33,718 nucleotides of DNA from Brevibacterium rongguiense (GTDB taxonomy: Bacteria; Actinomycetota; Actinomycetes; Actinomycetales; Brevibacteriaceae). Below are positions 23,968 through 33,718 of this stretch, piece after piece. The translations under genes and the position numbers were made by a program. The notes beneath the pieces were generated by a model. That model worked only from the letters and a program-made list of their open reading frames with translations. It was not told the origin of the DNA and did not search any database. How positions within the stretch are numbered: position 1 is the first letter of the stretch; each line of letters starts with the position of its first letter. Location: the NCBI RefSeq assembly GCF_009857845.1, contig NZ_WWEQ01000033.1, positions 1 to 33,718 on the forward strand, read 5' to 3'.

Positions 23968-26211
23968 TCAGTCCTCCGAGCCCTCGTCGTCCGCGTCCGC
24001 CCCGGAGGCGTCCGCGTCGTCCGAGTCCTCGGTGACCGGGGCGAGCGAGAGCTTGCCGCGGTCGTCGATCTTCGTGATCTCGACCTGGATCTTCTGGCCG
24101 ACGCTCACGACGTCCTCGACGTCCTCGACGCGCTTGCCGTCGTTGAGCTTGCGCAGCTCGGAGATGTGCAGCAGCCCGTCCTTGCCCGGCGTCAGCGACA
24201 CGAACGCGCCGAAGGACATCGTTTTGACGACGGTGCCGAGGTAGCGCTCGCCCACCTCGGGGACCTGCGGGTTGGCGATCGCGTTGACCGCGCTGCGCGC
24301 GGCCTCCGCGGCTGCCCCGTCGGTGGCGCCGATGAGCACGGTGCCGTCGTCTTCGATGCTGATCTCCGCGCCCGTGTCCTCCTGGATCTGGTTGATCATC
24401 TTGCCCTTGGGCCCGATGACCTCGCCGATCTTGTCCACGGGGATGTGCACGCTGATGATGCGCGGCGCGGTGATGGCCATCTCGCCGGGCTCGTCGATGG
24501 CCTCGTTGATGACCCCGAGGATGACCTCGCGGGCCTCGCGGGCCTGGGTGAGGGCGGCGGCGAGCACCGAGGCGGGGATCCCGTCGAGCTTCGTGTCCAG
24601 CTGGATCGCGGTGACGAAGTCCTTCGTGCCGGCGACCTTGAAGTCCATGTCGCCGAACGCATCCTCGGCGCCCAGGATGTCGGTGAGCGCCGCGTACGCG
24701 GTCTGCTTGCCGTCCGGGGTGTCGATCACGTCGGACACGAGGCCCATCGCGATGCCGGCCACCGACGCGCGCAGCGGCACGCCCGCGTTGAGCATCGACA
24801 GGGTCGAGGCGCACACGGAGCCCATCGAGGTGGAGCCGTTCGAGCCCAGCGCCTCGGAGACCTGGCGGATCGCGTAGGGGAACTCCTCGCGCGAGGGCAG
24901 GACCGGGACCAGCGCGCGCTCGGCGAGCGCACCGTGGCCGATCTCGCGGCGCTTGGGGCTGCCCACGCGGCCCGTCTCGCCGGTGGAGTACGGCGGGAAG
25001 TTGTAGTGGTGCAGGTAGCGCTTCGATGTCACGGGCGACAGCGAGTCGATCTGCTGCTCGAGCTTGAGCATGTTGAGCGTGGTCACGCCGAGGATCTGGG
25101 TCTCGCCGCGCTCGAAGAGCGCGGAGCCGTGGACGCGCGGCAGCACGCCCACCTCGGCCGACAGCGGGCGGATGTCCTTGAGCCCGCGGCCGTCGATGCG
25201 CACCTGCTCGGTGAGGATGCGCTGGCGCACGACCTTCTTCGTCAGGGCGTTGAGCGCACCGACGATCTCCTTCTCGCGGCCCTCGAAGCGGGGCCCGAGG
25301 TCGGCCAGCAGCGTCTGCAGCAGCTCGTCGCCGGCGGCCTCGCGCTCCTGCTTGTCGGCGATCTGGAAGTTCTTCGTCTGCTGCTCGAGGCCTGCGGCCT
25401 CGACGGCCTGGTAGACGTCGTCCTCGTAGTCCTTGAAGACCGGGAACTCGACGGTGGGCTTCGCGGTGCGCTCGGCCAGTTCCCGCTGGGCGCGCACGAG
25501 CTCGCTGATGAACGGCTTGGCGGCCTCGAGTCCCTCGGCGACGACCTCCTCGGTGGGCGCCGTGGCGCCGCCCTGGATGAGGTCCCACGAGTTGTCGGTG
25601 GCCTCCGCCTCGACCATCATGATTGCGACGTCGTCGCCGACCACGCGGCCGGCGACGACCATGTCGAACACGGCGCTCTCGAGCTGCGAGTAGTTGGGGA
25701 AGGCGACCCACTGGTCGTCGATGAGGGCGATGCGCACGCCGCCGATCGGGCCGGAGAACGGCAGGCCGGACAGCTGCGTCGACATCGAGGCCGCGTTGAT
25801 CGCCAGCGCGTCGTACATCTGGTCGGGGTTGACCGACATGACCGTGATGACGATCTGGACTTCGTTGCGCAGGCCCTTGACGAACGTGGGGCGCAGCGGG
25901 CGGTCGATGAGGCGGCACGTGAGGATCGCGTCCGTGGACGGGCGGCCCTCGCGGCGGAAGAACGAGCCCGGGATGCGGCCCGCGGCGTACATGCGCTCCT
26001 CGACGTCGACGGTCAGCGGGAAGAAGTCGAAGCCCTCCCGCGGGTGCTTGCCGGCCGAGGTGGCCGACAGCAGCATCGTCTCGTCGTCGAGGTAGGCCAC
26101 GGCAGAGCCGGCGGCCTGCTGGGCGAAGCGCCCGGTTTCGAACCGGACGGTGTGGGAGCCGAAGCGACCATTGTCGATGTGCGCGACGGCGGATTCGGGA
26201 TTGAGACCCAA
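23968..26211 (-). CDS. pnp: Polyribonucleotide nucleotidyltransferase
   Basis: A 747-residue phosphorolytic 3'-5' exoribonuclease (PNPase/GPSI). It has the usual order: first RNase PH domain, helical linker, second RNase PH domain ([20 protein letters not shown], then [12 protein letters not shown]), KH domain ([17 protein letters not shown]) and S1 domain ([19 protein letters not shown]). An acidic tail ends the protein. The start is TTG 26211, with GGAG five bases ahead; in-frame codons further upstream would add residues with no similarity to the family. It follows rpsO after a terminator and is itself followed almost without gap by the M16 gene. Confidence 0.97.
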   Translation of the reverse strand: MGLNPESAVAHIDNGRFGSHTVRFETGRFAQQAAGSAVAYLDDETMLLSATSAGKHPREGFDFFPLTVDVEERMYAAGRIPGSFFRREGRPSTDAILTCRLIDRPLRPTFVKGLRNEVQIVITVMSVNPDQMYDALAINAASMSTQLSGLPFSGPIGGVRIALIDDQWVAFPNYSQLESAVFDMVVAGRVVGDDVAIMMVEAEATDNSWDLIQGGATAPTEEVVAEGLEAAKPFISELVRAQRELAERTAKPTVEFPVFKDYEDDVYQAVEAAGLEQQTKNFQIADKQEREAAGDELLQTLLADLGPRFEGREKEIVGALNALTKKVVRQRILTEQVRIDGRGLKDIRPLSAEVGVLPRVHGSALFERGETQILGVTTLNMLKLEQQIDSLSPVTSKRYLHHYNFPPYSTGETGRVGSPKRREIGHGALAERALVPVLPSREEFPYAIRQVSEALGSNGSTSMGSVCASTLSMLNAGVPLRASVAGIAMGLVSDVIDTPDGKQTAYAALTDILGAEDAFGDMDFKVAGTKDFVTAIQLDTKLDGIPASVLAAALTQAREAREVILGVINEAIDEPGEMAITAPRIISVHIPVDKIGEVIGPKGKMINQIQEDTGAEISIEDDGTVLIGATDGAAAEAARSAVNAIANPQVPEVGERYLGTVVKTMSFGAFVSLTPGKDGLLHISELRKLNDGKRVEDVEDVVSVGQKIQVEITKIDDRGKLSLAPVTEDSDDADASGADADDEGSED

Positions 26212-26438
26212 AGCTTCTCCGTTCGTTGTGCGCAGGGAGTCTGCGCGGGTGTGAGCGGCCGGGTGCGCGGCGCTGCGCGAATCGCAGTGGGCAGCCCTGA
26301 GGGCGGGCGCCGCGGAGCCTCGGCGGGGGCTGGTCATCGATCGAAGCCCACGCAGCGCGCTGCGGAGGCCACTACCGATCACCGGCCGTCTCGCCGCCGG
26401 CCGCTCGTGGACGTGTCTCAGTGTAGCAATGCGCGAAC
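26212..26438 (-). other. Leader region of pnp
   Basis: There are 227 non-coding bases between the rpsO terminator and the pnp TTG. They include a perfect palindrome CGCAGCGCGCTGCG at 26351-26364 and other short GC repeats. In other bacteria pnp mRNA leaders fold into a hairpin that is cut for autoregulation; a similar role here is possible but not shown by the sequence. Confidence 0.35.
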
Positions 26439-26469
26439 GGGGCCACCGCGATGCGATCGCGGCGGCCCC
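26439..26469 (-). terminator. rpsO terminator hairpin
   Basis: GGGGCCACCGCGAT pairs with ATCGCGGCGGCCCC across a three-base loop; the one mismatch is a G-U pair in the minus-strand RNA. It lies 22 bases after the rpsO stop. No T-run follows. Confidence 0.7.
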
Positions 26470-26491
26470 GTCGGGCAGGGACTGCGGTGCC

Positions 26492-26761
26492 TCAGCGGCG
26501 CAGGCCCAGGCGCTTGATGAGCGAGCGGTAGCGCTCGATGTCGACGTTCTGCAGGTACTTGAGCAGACGGCGGCGGTGGCCGACGAGGAGCAGCAGGCCG
26601 CGACGCGAGTGGTGGTCGTGCTTGTGCTCCTTGAAGTGCTCCGTGAGGTCGCTGATGCGACGGGTGAGGACTGCCACCTGGACCTCGGGGGAACCCGTGT
26701 CGCCTTCGTGGGTGGCGTACTCTTTGATGATCTCCTGCTTGACCGTGGGATCAAGGGCCAT
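26492..26761 (-). CDS. rpsO: 30S ribosomal protein S15
   Basis: An 89-residue small-subunit protein that binds the central domain of 16S rRNA. The sequence is full-length and canonical: [21 protein letters not shown], split here as the S15 signature beginning TGSPEVQ, followed by [12 protein letters not shown] and RRRLLKYLQ. The ATG at 26761 has GGAGGAG a few bases upstream. Position between ribF and pnp is the usual one. Confidence 0.98.
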   Translation of the reverse strand: MALDPTVKQEIIKEYATHEGDTGSPEVQVAVLTRRISDLTEHFKEHKHDHHSRRGLLLLVGHRRRLLKYLQNVDIERYRSLIKRLGLRR

Positions 26762-26847
26762 GTTCGGACTCCTCCGTGTCGTTGCGCGGCGCCCCAGCCT
26801 TGAGCTGTGAGCACTATGGAACCGCGGCCGGCGAAAAAACGGCCTTC

Positions 26848-27783
26848 CTAGCCTAGCACGGCTCGGACGTCGTCCAAGTCGCGGTGCATCTGCTCCATGA
26901 GCGCGTCCATGCCCTCGAAGGCCACCTGGCCGCGGATCCGGGCGACGAACTCGATGCTCATGTGCGCCCCGTAGACGTCGAGGTCCGGGAACTCCACGCC
27001 CACGACGTGCGCCTCGACGCGCCGCTCGCAGCCCTCGAAGGTGGGGTTCGTCCCGATCGAGATCGCGGCCGGGAAGCGGCCCGGCTCCGTGCTGAAGGCC
27101 ACCCAGCCGGCGTAGACGCCGTCGGCCGGGATGACGCCCTCGTGCTCCGCGCTGAGGTTGGCGGTGGGGAAGCCCATGAGCCGCCCGCGGGCGTCCCCGT
27201 GGACGACGGTGCCCTCGAGCGTGTGCGGCTGGCCCAGCTCGCGGGCGGCATCGGCCACCTCGCCGGCCTGGACGAGGCCGCGGATGCGCGTCGAGGAGAA
27301 GCGCTGGCCGTCGCCCACCTCGTCGATCGTGAAGACCTCGAACCCGTGGGCGCCCCCGAGCTCGCGCAGGGTGTCGATGGTGCCCGCGTTGTCCTGGCCG
27401 AAGCGCACGTCCGCGCCCACGGCGATGAGCCTGGCGCGCAGGCCTGTCACGAGGTAGTCGAGCACGAAGTCCGCGGGGCTCTGGCGGGCGAACTCGAGGC
27501 TGTAGTGCTGGATGAGCAGCGCGTCGATCCCGGTGGTCGCCATGCGGGTGATCTTCTCCGCCTGCGGGCAGATGATCTCCGGGGCCTCACCCGGTCGGTG
27601 CACGGCGGCGGGGTGCGGGTCGAAGGTCACGGCGAGCGAGCGCAGGCCGCGGGCGGCGGCGAGTTCGGCCAGTCGGCCGAGGACTGCCCGGTGGCCGCGG
27701 TGGACGCCGTCGAAGTTGCCCAGGGTGACCGCGGTCGGGCCGAACCCCTCGGGGATATCGGCGACGGAGCTGAAGACCTCCAC
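26848..27783 (-). CDS. ribF: Bifunctional riboflavin kinase / FAD synthetase
   Basis: A 311-residue cytoplasmic enzyme that phosphorylates riboflavin to FMN and adenylates FMN to FAD. The N-terminal nucleotidyltransferase domain shows [11 protein letters not shown] and FSSTRIRG; the C-terminal kinase domain shows [11 protein letters not shown] and the PADGVYAGW strand. I start it at GTG 27783, with GAGAGGAA ten bases upstream and a typical N-terminus; ATG 27822 is in frame and would add 13 residues. Position next to rpsO is conserved, but truB, normally adjacent, is separated by the satD pair. A run of six T follows the stop on the minus strand after only a very weak stem. Confidence 0.96.
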   Translation of the reverse strand: MEVFSSVADIPEGFGPTAVTLGNFDGVHRGHRAVLGRLAELAAARGLRSLAVTFDPHPAAVHRPGEAPEIICPQAEKITRMATTGIDALLIQHYSLEFARQSPADFVLDYLVTGLRARLIAVGADVRFGQDNAGTIDTLRELGGAHGFEVFTIDEVGDGQRFSSTRIRGLVQAGEVADAARELGQPHTLEGTVVHGDARGRLMGFPTANLSAEHEGVIPADGVYAGWVAFSTEPGRFPAAISIGTNPTFEGCERRVEAHVVGVEFPDLDVYGAHMSIEFVARIRGQVAFEGMDALMEQMHRDLDDVRAVLG

Positions 27784-27925
27784 GCGCGGATCGTTCCTCT
27801 CTGCTGGGCGACTGCTCCTCATTGCGGTGCGCCGGCCGGCCCGCGCACCCGGCCATGCTAGCCGACCGGCCGAGCGCGGCGAACACCACCGGCCCGGCGC
27901 CGCGCGAACCGGGCGGGCAGGCGGG

Positions 27926-28414
27926 TCACGTCCGGGCCATGAGCGCGGCGGCGGCCAGCCCGCAGGCGCCGGCGACGGCCGTGGAGGCGAACGTGCCGAT
28001 GATGAACCGCTCCCCCGCGGCGCGCGATTCGCGCAGCTCGGGCAGGCGCCCGAGGCCCTTGACCGCGACGACGACGGCGATGACCGCGGGCTGGCGGCCC
28101 ACCGCGATGCCGCCCGCGATGAGCAGGCGCTCGAGCAGCCCGATCCACAGGCCGCCGCGCAGCAGGCCCGGGGTGTCGATGGGCCGCGGCTCGGTGCCGG
28201 CGCCGGCTCTGCCGCCGCCCGCCCCGGGCACGCCCGGGGGATCGTCCGCCCGGCCGGGGGCGGCCAGCGGCGCGACGCGCCGCTCGGAGCGGCTGGCCGC
28301 CACGTGGAGCACGGCGGCGGTCACCGGCCAGCCGAGTCCCGCGGCGCCGAGCGCCGCCACCAGGACGATGAGCCCGTCCAACCACAGGGGATCGAGCCCC
28401 GCCGCCATCGTCAT
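27926..28414 (-). CDS. SatD-associated small membrane protein
   Basis: A 162-residue protein with hydrophobic helices at about 10-36, 95-130 and 138-160. The middle segment GLLERLLIAGG, then VVVAVKGLGRLPEL and GERFIIGTFASTAVAG, resembles the membrane proteins commonly encoded beside SatD proteins. ATG 28414 has GGAAGGCGG upstream; a second ATG follows at 28408. The gene begins 37 bases after the satD stop, so the two form a unit. Function unknown. It interrupts the normal truB-ribF adjacency. Confidence 0.75.
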   Translation of the reverse strand: MTMAAGLDPLWLDGLIVLVAALGAAGLGWPVTAAVLHVAASRSERRVAPLAAPGRADDPPGVPGAGGGRAGAGTEPRPIDTPGLLRGGLWIGLLERLLIAGGIAVGRQPAVIAVVVAVKGLGRLPELRESRAAGERFIIGTFASTAVAGACGLAAAALMART

Positions 28415-28451
28415 CGTGCCACCGCCTTCCGCTGCGCCTATGGTCGCCACG

Positions 28452-29066
28452 CTACCGGCGGGGGCTGACACGGGCGGCCTCGGCGGCGGCGAGCAGCTCA
28501 CCGCAGACGCCGACGCTGCGGCCCACGAGCTCGGGTGCGCCCCCGCGCAGCGTGCGCGAGACGTACTGCTGGCTGACGCCCAGGGCGTCGGCGAGCTCAG
28601 TCTGGCGCGCACCGGGCTGGGCCAGCGCCGCGGCGATGACGCGCCACTGGGCGGCGGTCGCCGCGGTCACGAGGTCGTGGAAGAGCAGGAGCACGGTCTC
28701 CGCTGCGCCCGCCGCATCCCCCGCGGCCTCGGGCGCGCGCACGCACAGCCCCCGGGGCCGGCCCTTCGCCGCCTCCACGGCGGCGCGGGCGAGGACGAAG
28801 GCCTCGCCGCGGGCAGCCGCGCTGCGCTCGGGCAGGGGCGCCTCGATCGCGCCGATGCCGACCCCGGCCCACCAGGGGCCCGCGCGCCAGGCGCGCATGA
28901 GGGCCTCCGGCACGGCGGCCGGCTCGTCCAGTGCGCCCTGCACCTCGTCGCCGACGGTGCGCTCGAACGGCAGCGCGGTCGGCACGCCGGCAAGCGCGGC
29001 GAGCAGCCCCGGCACAGCGTCGGGGGCGGCGCGGGAGCCGCGCTGGTCGAGGGTGAGGACGAACAT
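28452..29066 (-). CDS. SatD-family protein with C-terminal helix-turn-helix
   Basis: A 204-residue soluble protein. Its start MFVLTLDQRGSR and the following GVPTALPFERTVGDEVQG are typical of SatD proteins, named for a Streptococcus acid-tolerance locus. The C-terminal part contains a clear helix-turn-helix (RQTELADALGVSQQYVSRTLR). ATG 29066 is chosen; ATG 29096 would overlap the operator-like palindromes. It is paired with the membrane protein downstream. The HTH and the two palindromes just upstream suggest autoregulation. The biochemical role of the family is not established. Confidence 0.8.
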   Translation of the reverse strand: MFVLTLDQRGSRAAPDAVPGLLAALAGVPTALPFERTVGDEVQGALDEPAAVPEALMRAWRAGPWWAGVGIGAIEAPLPERSAAARGEAFVLARAAVEAAKGRPRGLCVRAPEAAGDAAGAAETVLLLFHDLVTAATAAQWRVIAAALAQPGARQTELADALGVSQQYVSRTLRGGAPELVGRSVGVCGELLAAAEAARVSPRR

Positions 29067-29096
29067 GCGCCCATTCAACCAGGCGGGCCGGAGCAA

Positions 29097-29128
29097 TACA
29101 ACACATTCAGTTGTAAATGCGATTTACA
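29097..29128 (-). promoter_or_regulatory. Two overlapping palindromes upstream of satD
   Basis: TACAAC-N7-GTTGTA (29097-29115) overlaps TGTAAAT-GCG-ATTTACA (29112-29128). Both are perfect and lie in an AT-rich island 31-62 bases ahead of the satD start, within the 77-base gap after truB. They are good operator candidates, most simply for the HTH of SatD itself. Confidence 0.65.
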
Positions 29129-29143
29129 CCTGATTGCGATTGT

Positions 29144-30064
29144 TCAGTCGGTGGCGTCCGGCGGTTCGAGGGCGATCCCGGTCGCGATCTTGAAGCGCTC
29201 ACCGCGCGGCTCCGCAATCGCGATGAGCCGGCCCCCGTGGGTCACCGCAAGGACCGCGGGAGCGGCGGGCAGGGCGACGAGCTTGCCCTGCATGAGCGCC
29301 CGAGCGCTGGCGGCGTCGACCTCGAGCGCCGGCATGAGGCGGGCGGCGACCGCGGCGAGGTCCGTCAGCGGCGGGGCGGGCACCGCATCCGTGTCCGCGG
29401 GCAGGGGCACGGCGGCGGCGACGTCCCACCCCGCGACCCGCGTGCGGCGCAGGGCGGTGAGGTGGCCGCCCACCCCGAGCGCCGCGCCCAGATCGCGGGC
29501 AAGCGCGCGCACGTACGTGCCCGAGGAGCAGGCGACGACCACGTCGACATCGGCCCAGCCCGGGCCTCGGCGCACCGGGGCCACGGGCTCGAAGCGGGCG
29601 ACGCACACGGTCCGCGCCCGCAGCGCAACCTCCTCTCCGGCCCGCACCCGGGCGTAGGCGCGCCTGCCGTCGACCTTGATGGCCGAGACGGCGCTGGGCA
29701 CCTGTTCGATCTCACCGGTCAAGGGGCCCATGGCTGCGACGATCTGCGCGTCCCCCAGGGCCGCCACGGCGGCGGGGTCCGCGTGCCGGTCCGGCTGCGA
29801 GTCGGCGTCGTCGGTGGGCGTCGAGGCGCCCAGCCGGATCGTAGCCTCGTAGACCTTGTCGGCGCCCACGAGGTGCGTGAGCAGCTTCGTCCCCCGGCCC
29901 AGGCCGAGCACCAGCAGCCCCGTGGCCATGGGGTCGAGCGTGCCGGCATGGCCGACCTTCTTCGTGCCGTACCACCGGCGCACCCGCGCGACCACGCCGT
30001 GGCTGGTCAGCCCGGCGGGCTTGTCGACGAAGAGGATGCCCGAGGGCGCTGCGGTGTCGCTCAT
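29144..30064 (-). CDS. truB: tRNA pseudouridine-55 synthase
   Basis: A 306-residue enzyme that makes pseudouridine 55 in the T loop of tRNAs. The N-terminal ILFVDKPAGLTSH and the catalytic aspartate in GHAGTLDPMATG (D44) are intact, as is SAIKVDGRRAYARVRAGE. A C-terminal PUA-like region (ARALMQGKLV) ends the protein. Its usual upstream neighbour rbfA is separated by the secreted peptidase-like gene. Confidence 0.97.
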   Translation of the reverse strand: MSDTAAPSGILFVDKPAGLTSHGVVARVRRWYGTKKVGHAGTLDPMATGLLVLGLGRGTKLLTHLVGADKVYEATIRLGASTPTDDADSQPDRHADPAAVAALGDAQIVAAMGPLTGEIEQVPSAVSAIKVDGRRAYARVRAGEEVALRARTVCVARFEPVAPVRRGPGWADVDVVVACSSGTYVRALARDLGAALGVGGHLTALRRTRVAGWDVAAAVPLPADTDAVPAPPLTDLAAVAARLMPALEVDAASARALMQGKLVALPAAPAVLAVTHGGRLIAIAEPRGERFKIATGIALEPPDATD

Positions 30065-30093
30065 GCCGAGAAGCCTATGCGGACGGCCGGGTC

Positions 30094-30108
30094 ACGCGGC
30101 GGCCGCGT
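30094..30108 (-). terminator. Hairpin between the peptidase-like gene and truB
   Basis: ACGCGG-CGG-CCGCGT, with outer GGCCG/CGGCC repeats able to extend it after an internal loop, lies just past the stop of the peptidase-like gene. It is a possible weak terminator. Confidence 0.35.
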
Positions 30109-30119
30109 CGGCCGGCCGC

Positions 30120-30956
30120 TCAGTTGACCGAGACGTGGACGTGGTCGAAGTGGTTGGCGGTCTGCGAGCCGCGGTCATCCATGTGGCGGCCGGAGGCCGA
30201 GGTGTAGGGCGCGTAGAGCCGCTGCTTCCAGATGACGTACTTCACGCCCAGCTCCTTGCGGTGGGCGAGGACGTAGTCGCGGATCTCATCGCCTGTGGAA
30301 CCGGAGATCATGATGTCGACCGCGTGGCCGGTGCCGTGATCGGAGCCCGGGTCGTTGCGATAGCCGCCGAACGTCTTGACCTGCGGGAACTTCGCGCACA
30401 CGGCGCGGTAGACCTTCGAGGCGTTGGGCTTGAAGTGCTGCTCGACCGAACTCGAGACCGAGCACGGCGCGTTGGACACGCCGCCGGCGCTGCTCGCCGC
30501 CGCGCTCTTGGCGCTCGCCGTGGTGCCGCTCGAGGACGCCGCGGGGCTGGGCTCGGGCGTCGCGAGGCTGCCGCCGGCGCCCTTGGCGCGGTACTTCGGG
30601 TCCGCGGCGAGCTTGTCGATGCGCTTCTTCGCCTGCTCCTCGCCGCTGGGCGCCTTGGCCGCGGACGGCGCGGGCGCCGAGTCGCGCTCCGGCGACTGCG
30701 CCTGCTCGGCCTGGACGACGCCGTCATCTGCCCCGCGGGGCGCGAACACGGCGGTCGAGCCGGCCACGGCCGCGATCGCCGCGGCAGGCAGCGCGATGGC
30801 CGCCACCATGGGGCGGCGCTTGACCGCGCGCATGACGCCGGTCGCGGTCGAGGGAGCCTCGCCGTGCCTGCCGCTGCGCCTGCGCGGCCGCGCACTGCGG
30901 ACGAGGTCGGCGGCGCTGCTGCCCCAGGACGGCTTCGGATCGGAGTGCTTGCCCAA
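30120..30956 (-). CDS. Membrane-anchored protein with ARB-07466-like C-terminal domain
   Basis: A 278-residue protein with a basic cytoplasmic N-terminus, a single hydrophobic anchor at about 50-72, a Ser/Ala/Pro/Lys-rich linker to about 158 and an extracytoplasmic domain to the end. The domain has FGGYRNDPGSDHGTGHAVDI and ANHFDHVHVSV, histidine/aspartate motifs as in ARB-07466-like and M15-type peptidase folds, so cell-wall hydrolysis is a fair guess. Two cysteines at about 163 and 187 may pair. It starts at TTG 30956 with AAGGAA eight bases ahead. It is an insertion between rbfA and truB, and a direct repeat upstream hints at its own control. Confidence 0.78.
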   Translation of the reverse strand: MGKHSDPKPSWGSSAADLVRSARPRRRSGRHGEAPSTATGVMRAVKRRPMVAAIALPAAAIAAVAGSTAVFAPRGADDGVVQAEQAQSPERDSAPAPSAAKAPSGEEQAKKRIDKLAADPKYRAKGAGGSLATPEPSPAASSSGTTASAKSAAASSAGGVSNAPCSVSSSVEQHFKPNASKVYRAVCAKFPQVKTFGGYRNDPGSDHGTGHAVDIMISGSTGDEIRDYVLAHRKELGVKYVIWKQRLYAPYTSASGRHMDDRGSQTANHFDHVHVSVN

Positions 30957-30978
30957 CGCGATGATTCCTTAACACTGT

Positions 30979-31011
30979 CGTAATCGTTTCGTGATCGCCT
31001 CAGCCAGTGTA
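30979..31011 (-). promoter_or_regulatory. Direct repeat and possible promoter of the peptidase-like gene
   Basis: CGTAATCG and CGTGATCG repeat with an 11-base period (30979-30997), the spacing used by OmpR-type response regulators on adjacent helical turns. TACACT (31006-31011, minus strand) could be a -10 box just upstream. In actinobacteria cell-wall hydrolase genes are often controlled by such regulators (MtrA), but I did not match its consensus. The bases up to 31067 hold no gene. Confidence 0.4.
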
Positions 31012-31067
31012 GAGCCTTTCGGCGCGCGAATCACCCTCGCGGCGGGGCGAATCCGGTCACAGCGGGC

Positions 31068-31568
31068 TCACGCCTGCCCGGCACCGTCCTCCGACGTGCC
31101 GTCGGCGCCTCCCGGCTCGTCCGCCTCGGGGCCTGCGGCAGCCTCGTCCTGCGCGGGGCGGCGATAGGGGTCGGCCTCCCCGGCGGGCCGGGCGCCGGCG
31201 GCGAGCGCGGCGACCTGCGAGTCGCGCGCCGCGGCCTTCGCCAGCAGGTCGTCGAGCTGTGCGGCCGCGGCGGGCACGGCATCGGCGACGAACTCGAGCG
31301 TGGGCGTCAGGCGGATCTGGAGCCCCTTGCCCACCTCGGAGCGGATGAGGCCCTTGGCGGAGTTGAGGGCGGCCTGTGTGCCCTCGAGCTGCTCGTCATC
31401 GCCGTAGACGGTGTAGAAGACGGTTGCGTGCTGGAGATCGCCGGTCACCCGCACGTCCGTGATCGTGACGAAGCCCAGGCGCGGATCCTTGATCCGCTTC
31501 TCCAGGGTGCTCGCCACGATGACCTTGATGCGGTCGGCGATCTTGCGCGCCCGCGTGGGGTCCGCCAT
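31068..31568 (-). CDS. rbfA: 30S ribosome-binding factor A
   Basis: A 166-residue ribosome maturation factor that binds the 30S subunit near helix 1 of 16S rRNA. The KH-type core is recognisable from [17 protein letters not shown] through [19 protein letters not shown] and FYTVYGDD to [15 protein letters not shown]. After about residue 120 comes an extra acidic, Ala/Gly/Glu-rich tail common in actinobacterial forms. ATG 31568 has GAGGAGAGGA upstream. It follows infB after 110 bases containing a strong hairpin. Confidence 0.95.
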   Translation of the reverse strand: MADPTRARKIADRIKVIVASTLEKRIKDPRLGFVTITDVRVTGDLQHATVFYTVYGDDEQLEGTQAALNSAKGLIRSEVGKGLQIRLTPTLEFVADAVPAAAAQLDDLLAKAAARDSQVAALAAGARPAGEADPYRRPAQDEAAAGPEADEPGGADGTSEDGAGQA

Positions 31569-31624
31569 GTGCTGTCCTCTCCTCGGCCGGTGCGACCCGG
31601 CGCCTGTGCCCCGCGCAGTCGGCG

Positions 31625-31655
31625 CGGGCGCCGCGGCACATGCCCGCGGCGCCCG
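31625..31655 (-). terminator. Hairpin between infB and rbfA
   Basis: CGGGCGCCGCGG pairs perfectly with CCGCGGCGCCCG across a seven-base loop, 23 bases after the infB stop. In an otherwise co-transcribed block it may be a partial terminator or a processing site. Confidence 0.6.
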
Positions 31656-31678
31656 GCCGTACCTCGCATGCGCCGCGC

Positions 31679-33618
<1,940 letters not shown>

Positions 33619-33619
33619 C

Positions 33620-33718
33620 CACGAGCAGGTGCCCGGCGAGGAGTACCCCCACGGCGCGCGGCTGCGCGTCTACATCACCGATGTGCACAAGGGGAATAAG
33701 GGACCGGCCGTCACCGTT
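33620..33718 (+). CDS. nusA: NusA internal fragment in the wrong orientation
   Basis: Thirty-three codons on the plus strand, open at both ends, read [19 protein letters not shown] and end GPAVTV. This is the end of the S1 domain of actinobacterial NusA (EQVPGE.Y..G.RLR..., leading to the SRTHP motif just outside the window). nusA normally lies upstream of infB on the same strand, so here it should be on the minus strand beyond the window. The fragment begins where infB breaks off, within CCGCCGCCCC. Confidence 0.88.

Noticed and set aside
23953..26517. 854-codon plus-strand frame opposite pnp
   Set aside because: Composition is that of an antisense shadow; pnp on the other strand is canonical in every domain.

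Overview
The window is very GC-rich DNA with frequent GTG and TTG starts, short or overlapping gene junctions and strong GC hairpins between genes. Gene content and order (infB-rbfA-truB-ribF-rpsO-pnp-M16 peptidase-dapB, dapA-rnj, a DUF222/HNH protein, a SatD-type pair) point to an actinobacterium, probably of the Micrococcales. I cannot name a genus. No tRNA, rRNA or CRISPR array was seen.

Layout from left to right. Positions 1-132 hold the last 43 codons of an IS481-type transposase, so the window begins inside an insertion sequence. Positions 156-7538 form a catabolic block. On the minus strand an IclR-controlled pair, glcD-like glycolate/lactate oxidase then malate synthase (aceB), is followed after two hairpins by a GMC alcohol dehydrogenase coupled by ATGA to an aldehyde dehydrogenase. 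The iclR gene is divergent and a perfect TTTCCG-N5-CGGAAA palindrome lies in the shared promoter. Together the four enzymes could take a C2 alcohol to malate, which is the main metabolic hypothesis here. Positions 7613-9973 encode a GT39-family membrane glycosyltransferase.

Positions 10149-12832 are rnj (RNase J) and dapA on the minus strand, overlapping by GTGA. Positions 12970-19805 are a plus-strand accessory segment: a tightly coupled ABC ATPase / large membrane protein / HGSNAT-like acyltransferase operon, a decayed IS481 transposase remnant, a 766-residue DUF222/HNH protein and a VOC-fold protein. This segment sits between dapA and dapB, which lie close together in many actinobacteria.

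Positions 19830-33618 are a conserved minus-strand block for translation, RNA decay and lysine/peptidoglycan precursor synthesis: (infB)-rbfA-[secreted peptidase-like gene]-truB-[satD and a membrane partner]-ribF-rpsO-pnp-M16 peptidase-sodA-GNAT-dapB-TPR membrane protein. The bracketed genes are insertions into the usual order. The M16 gene has no ATG, GTG or TTG in frame ahead of its conserved N-terminus and seems to start at CTG.

The right end is unreliable. infB carries a one-base frameshift near 32760, loses its N-terminus at about 33618, and is joined to 33 codons of nusA pointing the opposite way. nusA should lie upstream of infB in the same direction, so this is most simply a chimeric contig end. 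I found no clear defence or otherwise wholly new system. The best candidates for new biology are the C2 cluster, the ABC/acyltransferase operon and the SatD pair with its twin palindromes.
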